From contig PLOR01000018.1 of NCBI GenBank assembly GCA_003142185.1, positions 1 to 64,000 of the forward strand: 64,000 nucleotides of DNA, read 5' to 3'. Under the pieces are notes generated by a model. The model worked only from the letters and a program-made list of their open reading frames with translations. It searched no databases and was not told the DNA's origin. A program made the position numbers and the translations under genes. This DNA is from Bryobacterales bacterium (GTDB lineage: Bacteria > Acidobacteriota > Terriglobia > Bryobacterales > Bryobacteraceae). The first letter of the stretch is position 1. Each line of letters opens with the position of its first letter. This document shows positions 50,923-58,055 of the stretch, one piece after another.

Positions 50923-51604
50923 CGCCGCGATGGCGTGCCCGGGTTTCGCCGCCACGGTGTTGGGCCGCGTGGAGCTGGTCGATTCGCGCGCGCCGGCGGT
51001 CCGCCAGCACCACGACTATTCCGGAGTGGCCGTCTGGCTGGAGCCCGTCGGGGCGGTGCGGCCGCCGGCCCCGTTGCACGTCCAGATGCTGCAGAAGGAC
51101 AAAATGTTTCAGCCACATCTGCTGATCGTTACAGTCGGCTCTACGGTGGATTTTCCCAATCTCGATCCGATCTTTCACAATGCTTTCTCCAATTACGATG
51201 GCCAGCTTTTCGATGTCGGCCTGTATCCGCCCGGCTCCACGCGCAGCATTCACTTCAGCCGCCCCGGCATCGTGCGTGTGTTTTGTAACATCCATTCCAG
51301 TATGAGCGCGGTCATCGTGGTGCTGGATACGCCCCTATTCGGCGTCTCCAAGGCGGACGGACGTTTCGATATCGCCGGCGCACCGGAGGGCGAGTACGAT
51401 CTCACTTTCTTTCACGAACGCGCCACCGAAACCGCGCTGCGAAGCGCGGGCCGCCGCGTCACCGTCTCCGGCGAGCGCGTTTCGATTCCGCCAGTCTCCA
51501 TTTCCGAGACCGGCTACCTCTCCATTCCGCATAAGAACAAGTACGGGCAGGATTACCCGCCTGCGCCGGACGACGCGGGCTTCTATCCCGCCACTCACAA
51601 ATAG
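50894..51604 (+). CDS. Exported cupredoxin-like protein with type-1 copper ligand set
   Basis: The ATG at 50894 overlaps the porin gene by 29 bases and opens a signal peptide (ICFSAAMACPGFAA). In the 236-residue product a cupredoxin-like fold offers the classic type-1 copper ligands His95 (FHNAF), Cys131, His134 and Met137 (FCNIHSSM). A short carboxypeptidase-regulatory-like tail follows (DGRFDIAGAPEGEYDL). Similar proteins are often labelled 'methylamine utilization protein'. It could shuttle electrons or bind copper in the periplasm. Being next to a porin and a histidine kinase, and downstream of a multiheme cytochrome pair, suggests a redox or copper circuit. Confidence 0.78.
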   Translation: MTLLSRICFSAAMACPGFAATVLGRVELVDSRAPAVRQHHDYSGVAVWLEPVGAVRPPAPLHVQMLQKDKMFQPHLLIVTVGSTVDFPNLDPIFHNAFSNYDGQLFDVGLYPPGSTRSIHFSRPGIVRVFCNIHSSMSAVIVVLDTPLFGVSKADGRFDIAGAPEGEYDLTFFHERATETALRSAGRRVTVSGERVSIPPVSISETGYLSIPHKNKYGQDYPPAPDDAGFYPATHK

Positions 51605-51606
51605 CC

Positions 51607-53304
51607 GTGCGCCACCTGCAATCCATGTCGCTGCTGTGGAAGATCATGCTTTCCACCTCGGTGGCCATCATCTGCCTGCTGGCTGTAGCCGGCTGGCTGG
51701 TGCAGAACCACTTCATGCGCATCGCCGCCGTCATGCTAGATGAAGAAGTGGCCGCCAGCTCCCGCGCCTATGAATCGCTGTGGAGCGCCCGTGCGGAGCG
51801 GCTGGCGTCGGTCAGCCTTGTGCTGAGCCGCATGTCCGACGTGCGCGCCGCATTTGGCACGCGCGATCAGACCACCATCCGCGATACCGCCAGCGAGCTC
51901 TGGAACAGCATCGCTCCCAGCCGCACTCTGTTTTACGTGCTGGAGCCTGGAGGAGCGGTGGTTGCCTCGCTCGGTTCGGCGGAGGAGATCGCTCCCAGTT
52001 TCCCGCTCGCCGCCGCCGCCGCTCGCTTTCCCGGCCAAGCCACTGGATTCGTGATCGAAAATGGACGGCTTTACCAGACCGTGGTGACGCCGGTGTATGT
52101 AGCCGCTGCGCAAGGATCGGCGCTGCTCAATGTGCTGGTCGCCTGCTTCGAGGTGGATGCCACTCTGGCGCACGAGCTGAAGCAAGCCACCGGCAGCGAC
52201 TTCGTCTTCTTTTCGCGCGGACGGCCCATCGCATCGACGCTTCCCGTCAGCGTGCCCGGGGATCTTACGCGCCGGGAGCAGGTCCGCATCGCCGATTCGA
52301 ATTATGCGCAGTTCGTCATGCCGCTCGCTGACATTGCAGGCCGCCAGGTCGGCGAACTGCGCATTCTGCGCTCCTTCCAGGCCGCCGACCGGCGCCTGGC
52401 GACGCTGCGCGTTCAGATGGTGGTGATATGGATGCTGGCGATCTGCCTCGGGCTCGCCGGCACGTACCTGTTGGCCCGGCGCATCGTGCAGCCCGTCCGC
52501 GCTTTGGAGCGGGCAGCCGAGCGAATCGCGACCGGCGACTACGACGCGCAGGTCCCCGTGTCCAGCTCGGACGAGCTGGGACGCCTGGCCGAAAGCTTTA
52601 ACGAAATGTGCGCTTCCCTGCGCATTGCGCGCCAGGAGTTGATTCGCCAGGAGCGGATCGCCACCGTCGGCCGACTGTCTACCTCGATCATCCACGATCT
52701 CCGCAATCCCCTGGCGGCGATTTACGGCGGCGCGGAAATGCTGGTGGATGCAGAACTCTCCGCCGACCAGGTAAAGAAGCTTGCATCCAGCATCTACGGC
52801 TCGTCGCGGCGGATTCTGGCGATGCTGCAGGAACTGGCCGACACCAGCCGCGGCCACAGCCGGCGCCGCGAAGCCTGCCGCTTGCGCGATGTGGTTCTCG
52901 CCGCCTGCGATTCGCTCGCCGATGCCGCCGCCCGCCCCGGCGTCTCTCTGGCATGCGATGTTTCGCCCGAGATCGAACTCACCCTCGACCGGCCGTCCGT
53001 CGAGCGAGTCTTCCAGAACCTGATCGCCAACGCCATCGACGCTCTGCCGCACGGCGGCCACGTGCGCGTTTCCGCCGAGTCCGCGGACCACTCTGTGATC
53101 GTGAGCGTGGAGGACGACGGCGCCGGCATCAGCAGCGAAGTGCGTCCGCATCTGTTCGAGCCTTTCGCCACCGCCGGCAAGCGCCACGGAATGGGCCTCG
53201 GGCTGGCCCTGTCGAAGCGGACCATCCTCGATCACGGCGGCGAGATTTGGGCCGACTCCACGACCGGCCCCGGCGCTCGCTTCCTGATTCGCCTGCCCGC
53301 CTGA
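51607..53304 (+). CDS. Membrane sensor histidine kinase (HAMP, HisKA, HATPase)
   Basis: The 565-residue kinase begins at a GTG two bases after the cupredoxin gene. It has a first membrane helix (about 9-31), a 230-residue periplasmic sensing domain, a second helix (about 272-290), a HAMP linker and the H-box SIIHDLRNPLAAI with phospho-acceptor His363. The ATPase boxes NLIANAID, VEDDGAGIS, FEPFATAGK and GMGLGLALSK are all complete. It is the natural partner of the OmpR-type regulator and the lone receiver. The sensing domain looks cache-like, but its ligand is unknown; position suggests copper, redox state or a compound passed by the porin. Confidence 0.9.
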   Translation: MRHLQSMSLLWKIMLSTSVAIICLLAVAGWLVQNHFMRIAAVMLDEEVAASSRAYESLWSARAERLASVSLVLSRMSDVRAAFGTRDQTTIRDTASELWNSIAPSRTLFYVLEPGGAVVASLGSAEEIAPSFPLAAAAARFPGQATGFVIENGRLYQTVVTPVYVAAAQGSALLNVLVACFEVDATLAHELKQATGSDFVFFSRGRPIASTLPVSVPGDLTRREQVRIADSNYAQFVMPLADIAGRQVGELRILRSFQAADRRLATLRVQMVVIWMLAICLGLAGTYLLARRIVQPVRALERAAERIATGDYDAQVPVSSSDELGRLAESFNEMCASLRIARQELIRQERIATVGRLSTSIIHDLRNPLAAIYGGAEMLVDAELSADQVKKLASSIYGSSRRILAMLQELADTSRGHSRRREACRLRDVVLAACDSLADAAARPGVSLACDVSPEIELTLDRPSVERVFQNLIANAIDALPHGGHVRVSAESADHSVIVSVEDDGAGISSEVRPHLFEPFATAGKRHGMGLGLALSKRTILDHGGEIWADSTTGPGARFLIRLPA

Positions 53305-53332
53305 CGCCCGCACTCTCTCCGCCCGACACGAT

Positions 53333-53387
53333 TTTACGCTCTGTTTACACCAGGCCAACAAGGCCCGGAACGCGATGACGGTAACAT
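53333..53387 (+). promoter_or_regulatory. OmpR-type direct-repeat operator upstream of sugar transferase gene
   Basis: TTTACG (53333-53338), TTTACA (53344-53349) and CCAACA (53355-53360) form three half-sites with 11-base period. TAACAT (53382-53387) follows the second half-site by exactly 32 bases. The half-site spacing, third half-site and distance to TAACAT are the same as at 48028-48082, although the spacer bases differ. Conservation of geometry only is expected for a functional regulator-controlled promoter. Confidence 0.65.
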
Positions 53388-53403
53388 CGCAGCAGGTATA
53401 GTT

Positions 53404-54066
53404 ATGGGTTCGATCGGGATTGTTCGCGAAACATCGCCCACCGTCGATCTGGTATGGCAGGCGGTCGGAATCGCCGAGCGAGTTACCTCCGCTGTCTTAC
53501 TCGTGGCTATAAGTCCGGTAATCGGCGCCAGCGCGGTCGCGGTGTCGTTTCTATCGCGCCGCACGCCGCTGATCGCCCACCGCCGTGTAGGATGGTGCGG
53601 ATCGACGCTCTGGATGCTCAAGCTCCGCATTATGTGGGGCCAGGACTCACTGCGGGCAGCGACAGGCTCTCATTGGATCGAGTATATCCACGACGACGAA
53701 GGACCCGAGAACAAACAGGATTCCGATCCTCGCGTAACCCACTGGTTCGCGCGCTTCTGCCGCCGCCATTCCTTGGACGAAATCCCGCAACTCTGGCACG
53801 TGATCGCGGGCGAAATGTCGCTGGTTGGTCCCCGGCCGCTTACCGCGACCGAACTCGCTCGGCACTATGGCGCCGCGGCGCAGGAGATCCTTCAAGTCAA
53901 GCCGGGACTCGCTGGGCTGTGGCAGGTGTCGGGACGCAATCGGTTGAGCTACCCCGAGCGGCGCAGCCTGGACCTGAAGTTGGCGCGAAACCGCTCGTTG
54001 CGGATGTATCTGCAAGTATTGTTACGGACGATCCCCGAAGTGCTGCGCGGGAGTAACTCCTGGTAA
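53404..54066 (+). CDS. Undecaprenyl-phosphate sugar phosphotransferase (WbaP/WcaJ catalytic domain)
   Basis: The 220-residue protein is the catalytic half of initiating sugar transferases. It has one hydrophobic re-entrant segment (VTSAVLLVAISPVIGASA), then RRVGWCGSTLWMLKLR, SDPRVTHWFARFCRRHSLDEIPQLWHV, and GEMSLVGPRPLT near the active site, followed by PGLAGLWQVSGRN. It transfers a sugar-1-phosphate to undecaprenyl phosphate and so starts repeat-unit assembly. The long membrane domain of WcaJ-type enzymes is missing, so it is a small monotopic type. It heads the exopolysaccharide genes but carries the same operator geometry as the two-component block upstream. Confidence 0.9.
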   Translation: MGSIGIVRETSPTVDLVWQAVGIAERVTSAVLLVAISPVIGASAVAVSFLSRRTPLIAHRRVGWCGSTLWMLKLRIMWGQDSLRAATGSHWIEYIHDDEGPENKQDSDPRVTHWFARFCRRHSLDEIPQLWHVIAGEMSLVGPRPLTATELARHYGAAAQEILQVKPGLAGLWQVSGRNRLSYPERRSLDLKLARNRSLRMYLQVLLRTIPEVLRGSNSW

Positions 54067-54067
54067 C

Positions 54068-54160
54068 AGGTAGGACAGACCATCGCTGTCCGTGGTCTGT
54101 CCTGCCTCGCTAAAACACGACGCCTCGACAGGCGACAAAAGACGATCGCCTGTCCTACCT
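54068..54160. repeat. Compound inverted repeat between convergent genes
   Basis: Outer arms AGGTAGGACAG (54068-54078) and CTGTCCTACCT (54150-54160) are perfectly complementary. Within the left part GGACAGACCA (54073-54082) pairs perfectly with TGGTCTGTCC (54093-54102). It lies between the convergent sugar transferase and TIGR03437-type genes and is well placed to end transcription from both sides. Confidence 0.65.
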
Positions 54161-54174
54161 CTGGCTCGGCGGGC

Positions 54175-54990
54175 CTAATTCGTAACCGCGATCGTAACCT
54201 GATCCGTGGTCGTGATCCCGTTCATTACGAATTGCAATGGGACCGCGTTGCCCGTGGGAGTGCCGGGAGCAAGGATGATGTTGATCTGGTAGACGCCGGG
54301 AAACTGGGGCTGCATCCCGGAAAAGACCAATTGGGCCTCCACGCCGCCAACCATCACGGTGGGATTCGTCACGGTGTAATGAACTTGACCGTCGGTAACG
54401 GCGCTTCCCGTGGTTACGGGAGGGTTCACGGCGCCCAGCCCGGTGGCCAGGATCGCCAGGGTGCTCGTGTCGCCGATCTTTGCTGGATGCGTAGTCAATC
54501 CGGAGACTGCACCCGGTGCCGCGGCAAGTTGGCCGTCACTGTTGCCATAAGCGATGGCTTGGCCGACTCCGAAGTTCACCGCGAAAATGCCCGGCCCGGA
54601 GGGTATGACATTGAGGTTTACAGGCGCCGACACGGCACTGCCGCGGGTGACGGTCACTTGCGCATTGCCGGTGCCCACCGCGAACGGCAACTGGGCGTTA
54701 ATCTGATCGCCGTTTACGGGATCGTGATTTACAAACAGCAGCGGCGCAGGTATGTTGTTAAACATCACAGTCACGGCGCCCAGCGATGTGGAGAGGGGGA
54801 TGGTATCGGCTTGGGCCAGGCTGGTGGCGAGGTTGGTCCCGAAGATCGAAACCAAAGAACCAGGAGCCACTCCTTGGTTAGTCGCAAAGCTCGCCGCATT
54901 CAGCACTCCCCCCGATGCCACAACTGGCGTTTGGGCAAATACCGTAGCCGCACAAGCGAGAGTTAGTAGAGCTATAAAGGTGAGTTTCAT
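54175..54990 (-). CDS. Exported TIGR03437-type protein of Bryobacterales
   Basis: From the ATG at 54990, preceded by AGGAG, the product is 271 residues; a longer in-frame start at 55170 would run through the upstream gene's end and is rejected. A signal peptide (FIALLTLACAATVFAQ) is followed by GGVLNAASFATNQGVAPGSL, SIFGTNLA and GVYQINIILAPG. These are hallmarks of the beta-rich domain of unknown function greatly expanded in Solibacter-like bacteria. It is probably a surface or secreted protein. It stands alone as a single domain; in other proteins the domain sits at the C-terminus of longer chains. Function unknown. Confidence 0.85.
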   Translation of the reverse strand: MKLTFIALLTLACAATVFAQTPVVASGGVLNAASFATNQGVAPGSLVSIFGTNLATSLAQADTIPLSTSLGAVTVMFNNIPAPLLFVNHDPVNGDQINAQLPFAVGTGNAQVTVTRGSAVSAPVNLNVIPSGPGIFAVNFGVGQAIAYGNSDGQLAAAPGAVSGLTTHPAKIGDTSTLAILATGLGAVNPPVTTGSAVTDGQVHYTVTNPTVMVGGVEAQLVFSGMQPQFPGVYQINIILAPGTPTGNAVPLQFVMNGITTTDQVTIAVTN

Positions 54991-55053
54991 TTTGCTTCTC
55001 CTGTTGTCTATTCTAAGTGCGTCGGTCGCCTGATTCACTCTTCCGGATGAGAT

Positions 55054-55100
55054 TTTACCTAGGTTGCCCGCCGTGCGCGATGACAGTTTACTTAGGTTGC
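55054..55100. repeat. 14-bp direct repeat with 33-bp period upstream of the TIGR03437-type gene
   Basis: TTTACCTAGGTTGC (55054-55067) and TTTACTTAGGTTGC (55087-55100) differ at one base and start 33 bases apart, three helical turns of 11. The first lies 64 bases before the minus-strand start codon at 54990; the second covers the stop codon of the Wzy-TPR gene. Phased repeats suggest a regulator site. Confidence 0.5.
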
Positions 55101-56920
55101 GCGGAAACTTGGCGCTGTTTCGCACTAATGTCGTGCGACGTACGAGTAACTTCGGGGAACTTTCCGCCATCCAGCACTGCGGCCAAAGCGGCTTCCCGCT
55201 GTGCCTCTTCCAATCGAGATTCGATAAGAAGCAACTGCGCCAGCGTCCAGTGCGGTTTGAACCACTGGTTGTCGGCCGCGATCGCTGCGTGCAGGCTTAT
55301 CTCGGCGCCCGCAGCATCGTTTTGCGAGGCACAGAGTTCCGCCAGGTTGTACCATGCGTTGGCTGGGTATTCCGTCGTGCCGATGGCCCGCAGGGCTGCG
55401 CTTCCGGCTTCGACTGTGGCCCGTACCGCGGTCGCCGGGCTCTTGGTCCGGTGTGCCAGGTCGAACAGTGCGCGCGAATACCAGAGGTCGGCGGCGGTTC
55501 CCGGAAGCCGCCAATGTTCATATTCGAGATAGTGGGCGGCAGCCAACGCGGCGTCACCGGAATTGATATCGAGTTGAGCCAGCGCCAGGGCGCTATCCGA
55601 AACGGTGAAGCGCACACCAAAGCAGATCAGCGCCAGCGCCAACGCGAGTGCTAGGAGTTTGGAAAGCATCCGCCGCTGCGCCACGACCGTCTCGCACCCA
55701 AGCCCGACCGCGACGGCGACGATTATATAGAACGTCAGCGCCGTGGGTATCGTGAACGCCACAAACTGCTGGCTGACAATGGCCGCCGCCAGAGCGGCCG
55801 CCATCCAGGCGGCCAATGCGCTTCTCTTCGCCCGCAACCGCCATGCTGCCGCGAACCCGGCGGCACAAATGCCGCAAAGCGCCGCCAGGCCGGGAAGGCC
55901 TTGCGCCACAAGTGAATCGAGAAACATATTGTGCGGCGATTCGTGGGCGAAGTCGGGATAGGCCACCGCCAGTTGCCGCGATTCATAACGAGGAAACGCC
56001 GCGCTGAAAACTTCCGGGCCATACCCAACGGCCAGCCGATCCACCGCCATGCGCGCGCTGTCGCGCCATAGATACAGCCGCGCGCCGCCCCACGGGTCTT
56101 CGGCAAACCACCTCGCGCGGCTGCGCATTTGCAATCCGGCCGGCGAAGAATAGAAGACCAGGCCAGCCAGAACCACCATCGCCAAGCCCGCGATCAGCCG
56201 CCGCGTCAAGTGGAGCCCCCTCCAGATGAGCCATACACCACCGCCGGCCAACAGACCGACGTAAGCTCCGCGCGTCCCACTCAGTAACATCGCACCAACG
56301 GAGATCACCGCTGATGCACCGGCGATCCACCGCCATGTTACATTGGTATCCGACTCCAGGCCAGCCAAACTCGCGAAGCAGGCCATATTCAACCAGACTG
56401 CGAAGTAACTGGAGTAACCGAGGGTTCCAGGTGCCCGGACAATTGTCCAAACGCCTTCCCCTATGTGATATGCCGAGGCCGGAAGGAATGGGTCCCATCC
56501 GCAGTACTGGGCAATTCCGTACACTGCTGCGAGCAGAGCGCTAGCTGAAATCCCGCGCAGAATGGCTGTGGCTCGCTCCGCACGCCCGGCAATGTGAGTG
56601 GCGACCAGAAATGCAACGGCCAGAATGCTGGCTTGGGACAGAGCTCCGTAACGCCTCCAGGAGGTTCCGTATAGCGATAGCGCGGGGCTGGCAGAAAGGA
56701 TTGTGGATAGGGCTAGGGAGCCTAATCCGAAGAGCACCACTGGCGAGAACCAGGGAAAGCCCCGTATGCGAACCGGACTCCGAAAGGCCCAGGCAACCAG
56801 CAGAGCAGCCGTAAAGGCGAGCAGCACCACTAACTTGGGAGTGACATCAAAGTAAAATAACAGACCGGGCGTTACAATTAACGCTACTAACGGGACAATC
56901 AAGGCAACTAAGAACGCCAT
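55088..56920 (-). CDS. O-antigen ligase/Wzy-like membrane protein with C-terminal TPR region
   Basis: The 610-residue protein has about 12 membrane helices in its first 470 residues. The Wzy_C/ligase signature lies in the large loop, with GTRGAYVGLLAG and YESRQLAVAYPDFAHESPHNMFLD; the H-x-x-P-H-N motif is typical of O-antigen ligases. The C-terminal 140 residues form TPR-like helices (WYSRALFDLAH, WYNLAELCASQ-DAAGAEISLHAAI). Such proteins join or polymerise lipid-linked glycans on the periplasmic face; the TPR tail resembles that of pilin/S-layer glycosylation ligases. Its start lies only 28 bases from the divergent Wzz-like gene. Confidence 0.85.
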   Translation of the reverse strand: MAFLVALIVPLVALIVTPGLLFYFDVTPKLVVLLAFTAALLVAWAFRSPVRIRGFPWFSPVVLFGLGSLALSTILSASPALSLYGTSWRRYGALSQASILAVAFLVATHIAGRAERATAILRGISASALLAAVYGIAQYCGWDPFLPASAYHIGEGVWTIVRAPGTLGYSSYFAVWLNMACFASLAGLESDTNVTWRWIAGASAVISVGAMLLSGTRGAYVGLLAGGGVWLIWRGLHLTRRLIAGLAMVVLAGLVFYSSPAGLQMRSRARWFAEDPWGGARLYLWRDSARMAVDRLAVGYGPEVFSAAFPRYESRQLAVAYPDFAHESPHNMFLDSLVAQGLPGLAALCGICAAGFAAAWRLRAKRSALAAWMAAALAAAIVSQQFVAFTIPTALTFYIIVAVAVGLGCETVVAQRRMLSKLLALALALALICFGVRFTVSDSALALAQLDINSGDAALAAAHYLEYEHWRLPGTAADLWYSRALFDLAHRTKSPATAVRATVEAGSAALRAIGTTEYPANAWYNLAELCASQNDAAGAEISLHAAIAADNQWFKPHWTLAQLLLIESRLEEAQREAALAAVLDGGKFPEVTRTSHDISAKQRQVSAQPK

Positions 56921-56948
56921 ATAGGTTACACTAGCTCAAGTAAACAGG

Positions 56949-58055
56949 ATGGCGGACTCAACGGACGCGTTTCGTTACGTAGGTTACATCAAGTTGCGCT
57001 GGCGCACGCTCGCGACAAGCTGTGCGATTGCCGTGACTCTCGCGCTGGTTGCGACTCTGCTGATGCCTCGCCAATACACGGCGACGGCTCGTATCGTCAT
57101 CGATCCGCCGGCGGGAGCGGACATTCGCGCCGCCATGGCGGTGAGTCCTATCTACCTGGAGTCACTTAGGACCTACGAGCGCTTTGCCACTGCCGGCGGC
57201 CTCTTTCAAAAGGCAGTGGAACGCTTCGGCCTGCGGCAGTTACTCGGGAACCGTCCGATCGAATCGTTGCAGAAGAGCGTGCTGCGGGTTGAGATTGTGC
57301 GCAACACGCGCATTCTGGAGATTGCCGCCACTCTGCCGGATCCGCAACGGGCGCAAGCGCTAGCTCGATTCTTGGCCGACGAGACGGTGGAAATGAATCG
57401 GGCCATCGCGATGCAGGGTGCACTGGACCTGGTGGAAGCCGTCGCTCAAGAGGAGCGCCGCGCGCAGGCCCGTTTGCAGGAGACCGACGCCGCCTGGTCC
57501 CACATGTTGGCCGGCGAACCGGTGGACGCGCTGCAATCGGACCTGACCGTGGCGGCTGGCTTGAGGTCGGACATGCAGCACCAGATCGCCAGCGCCGAAC
57601 TCGAAATCGCCGAATCCGCGGATCGTGCCTGGCAGGTTCAGGCCAGCATGGCCCCAAGCACCTCTCGCGCTCGCTTGCAGGAACTGCGACGACAACTGCT
57701 TGCGCTCGATCGACAGGAGGCGGAACAGCAGAAGCTTCTGGCGCAGCGGCTGGCGGATCGCGACAAGCTCGAAAGCGAGCGCAAGGCCGATGAAGCCGCG
57801 CTGACCGCGATGGAGCAACGGCTCGGCGAAGCCCGTGGCGAGTCCGGTTACCGTGGCGAGCGGCTCAGAATCATCGACCCGGCGATCGTTCCGGAGAGGC
57901 CGTCTTCGCCGAATCTGCCCCTCAACCTGGCGGCGGCGCTGTTGTTAGGCCTGCTACTGCCGATGATCTATTTCACGCTGGAGATGAGCTACCAGGAACA
58001 GCGGGCGGGTTCGCGGCGCGGCGAGTTTCGCGCGGTGGGAGAAGGCGGCCGGTGA
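56949..58055 (+). CDS. Wzz/GumC-like polysaccharide chain-length determinant
   Basis: The 368-residue protein has an N-terminal membrane helix (about 20-42), a Wzz domain (YTATARIVIDPPAGAD), a long coiled-coil periplasmic region (about 145-300) and a second helix near 320-340 preceded by the proline-rich PERPSSPNLPLN. This is the polysaccharide co-polymerase layout without an attached tyrosine kinase domain. It would control the length of the polymer made by the Wzy-like protein of the next gene, whose start it overlaps (GTGA). Confidence 0.88.
   Translation: MADSTDAFRYVGYIKLRWRTLATSCAIAVTLALVATLLMPRQYTATARIVIDPPAGADIRAAMAVSPIYLESLRTYERFATAGGLFQKAVERFGLRQLLGNRPIESLQKSVLRVEIVRNTRILEIAATLPDPQRAQALARFLADETVEMNRAIAMQGALDLVEAVAQEERRAQARLQETDAAWSHMLAGEPVDALQSDLTVAAGLRSDMQHQIASAELEIAESADRAWQVQASMAPSTSRARLQELRRQLLALDRQEAEQQKLLAQRLADRDKLESERKADEAALTAMEQRLGEARGESGYRGERLRIIDPAIVPERPSSPNLPLNLAAALLLGLLLPMIYFTLEMSYQEQRAGSRRGEFRAVGEGGR

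Noticed and set aside
51736-53361. Minus-strand open frame opposite the histidine kinase
   Set aside because: The plus strand carries complete H, N, G1, F and G2 kinase boxes. The antisense frame has none and arises from GC bias.
55000-55170. 60-residue N-terminal extension of the TIGR03437-type protein
   Set aside because: It runs through the end of the Wzy-TPR gene and would bury the signal peptide; the ATG at 54990 has a strong AGGAG.
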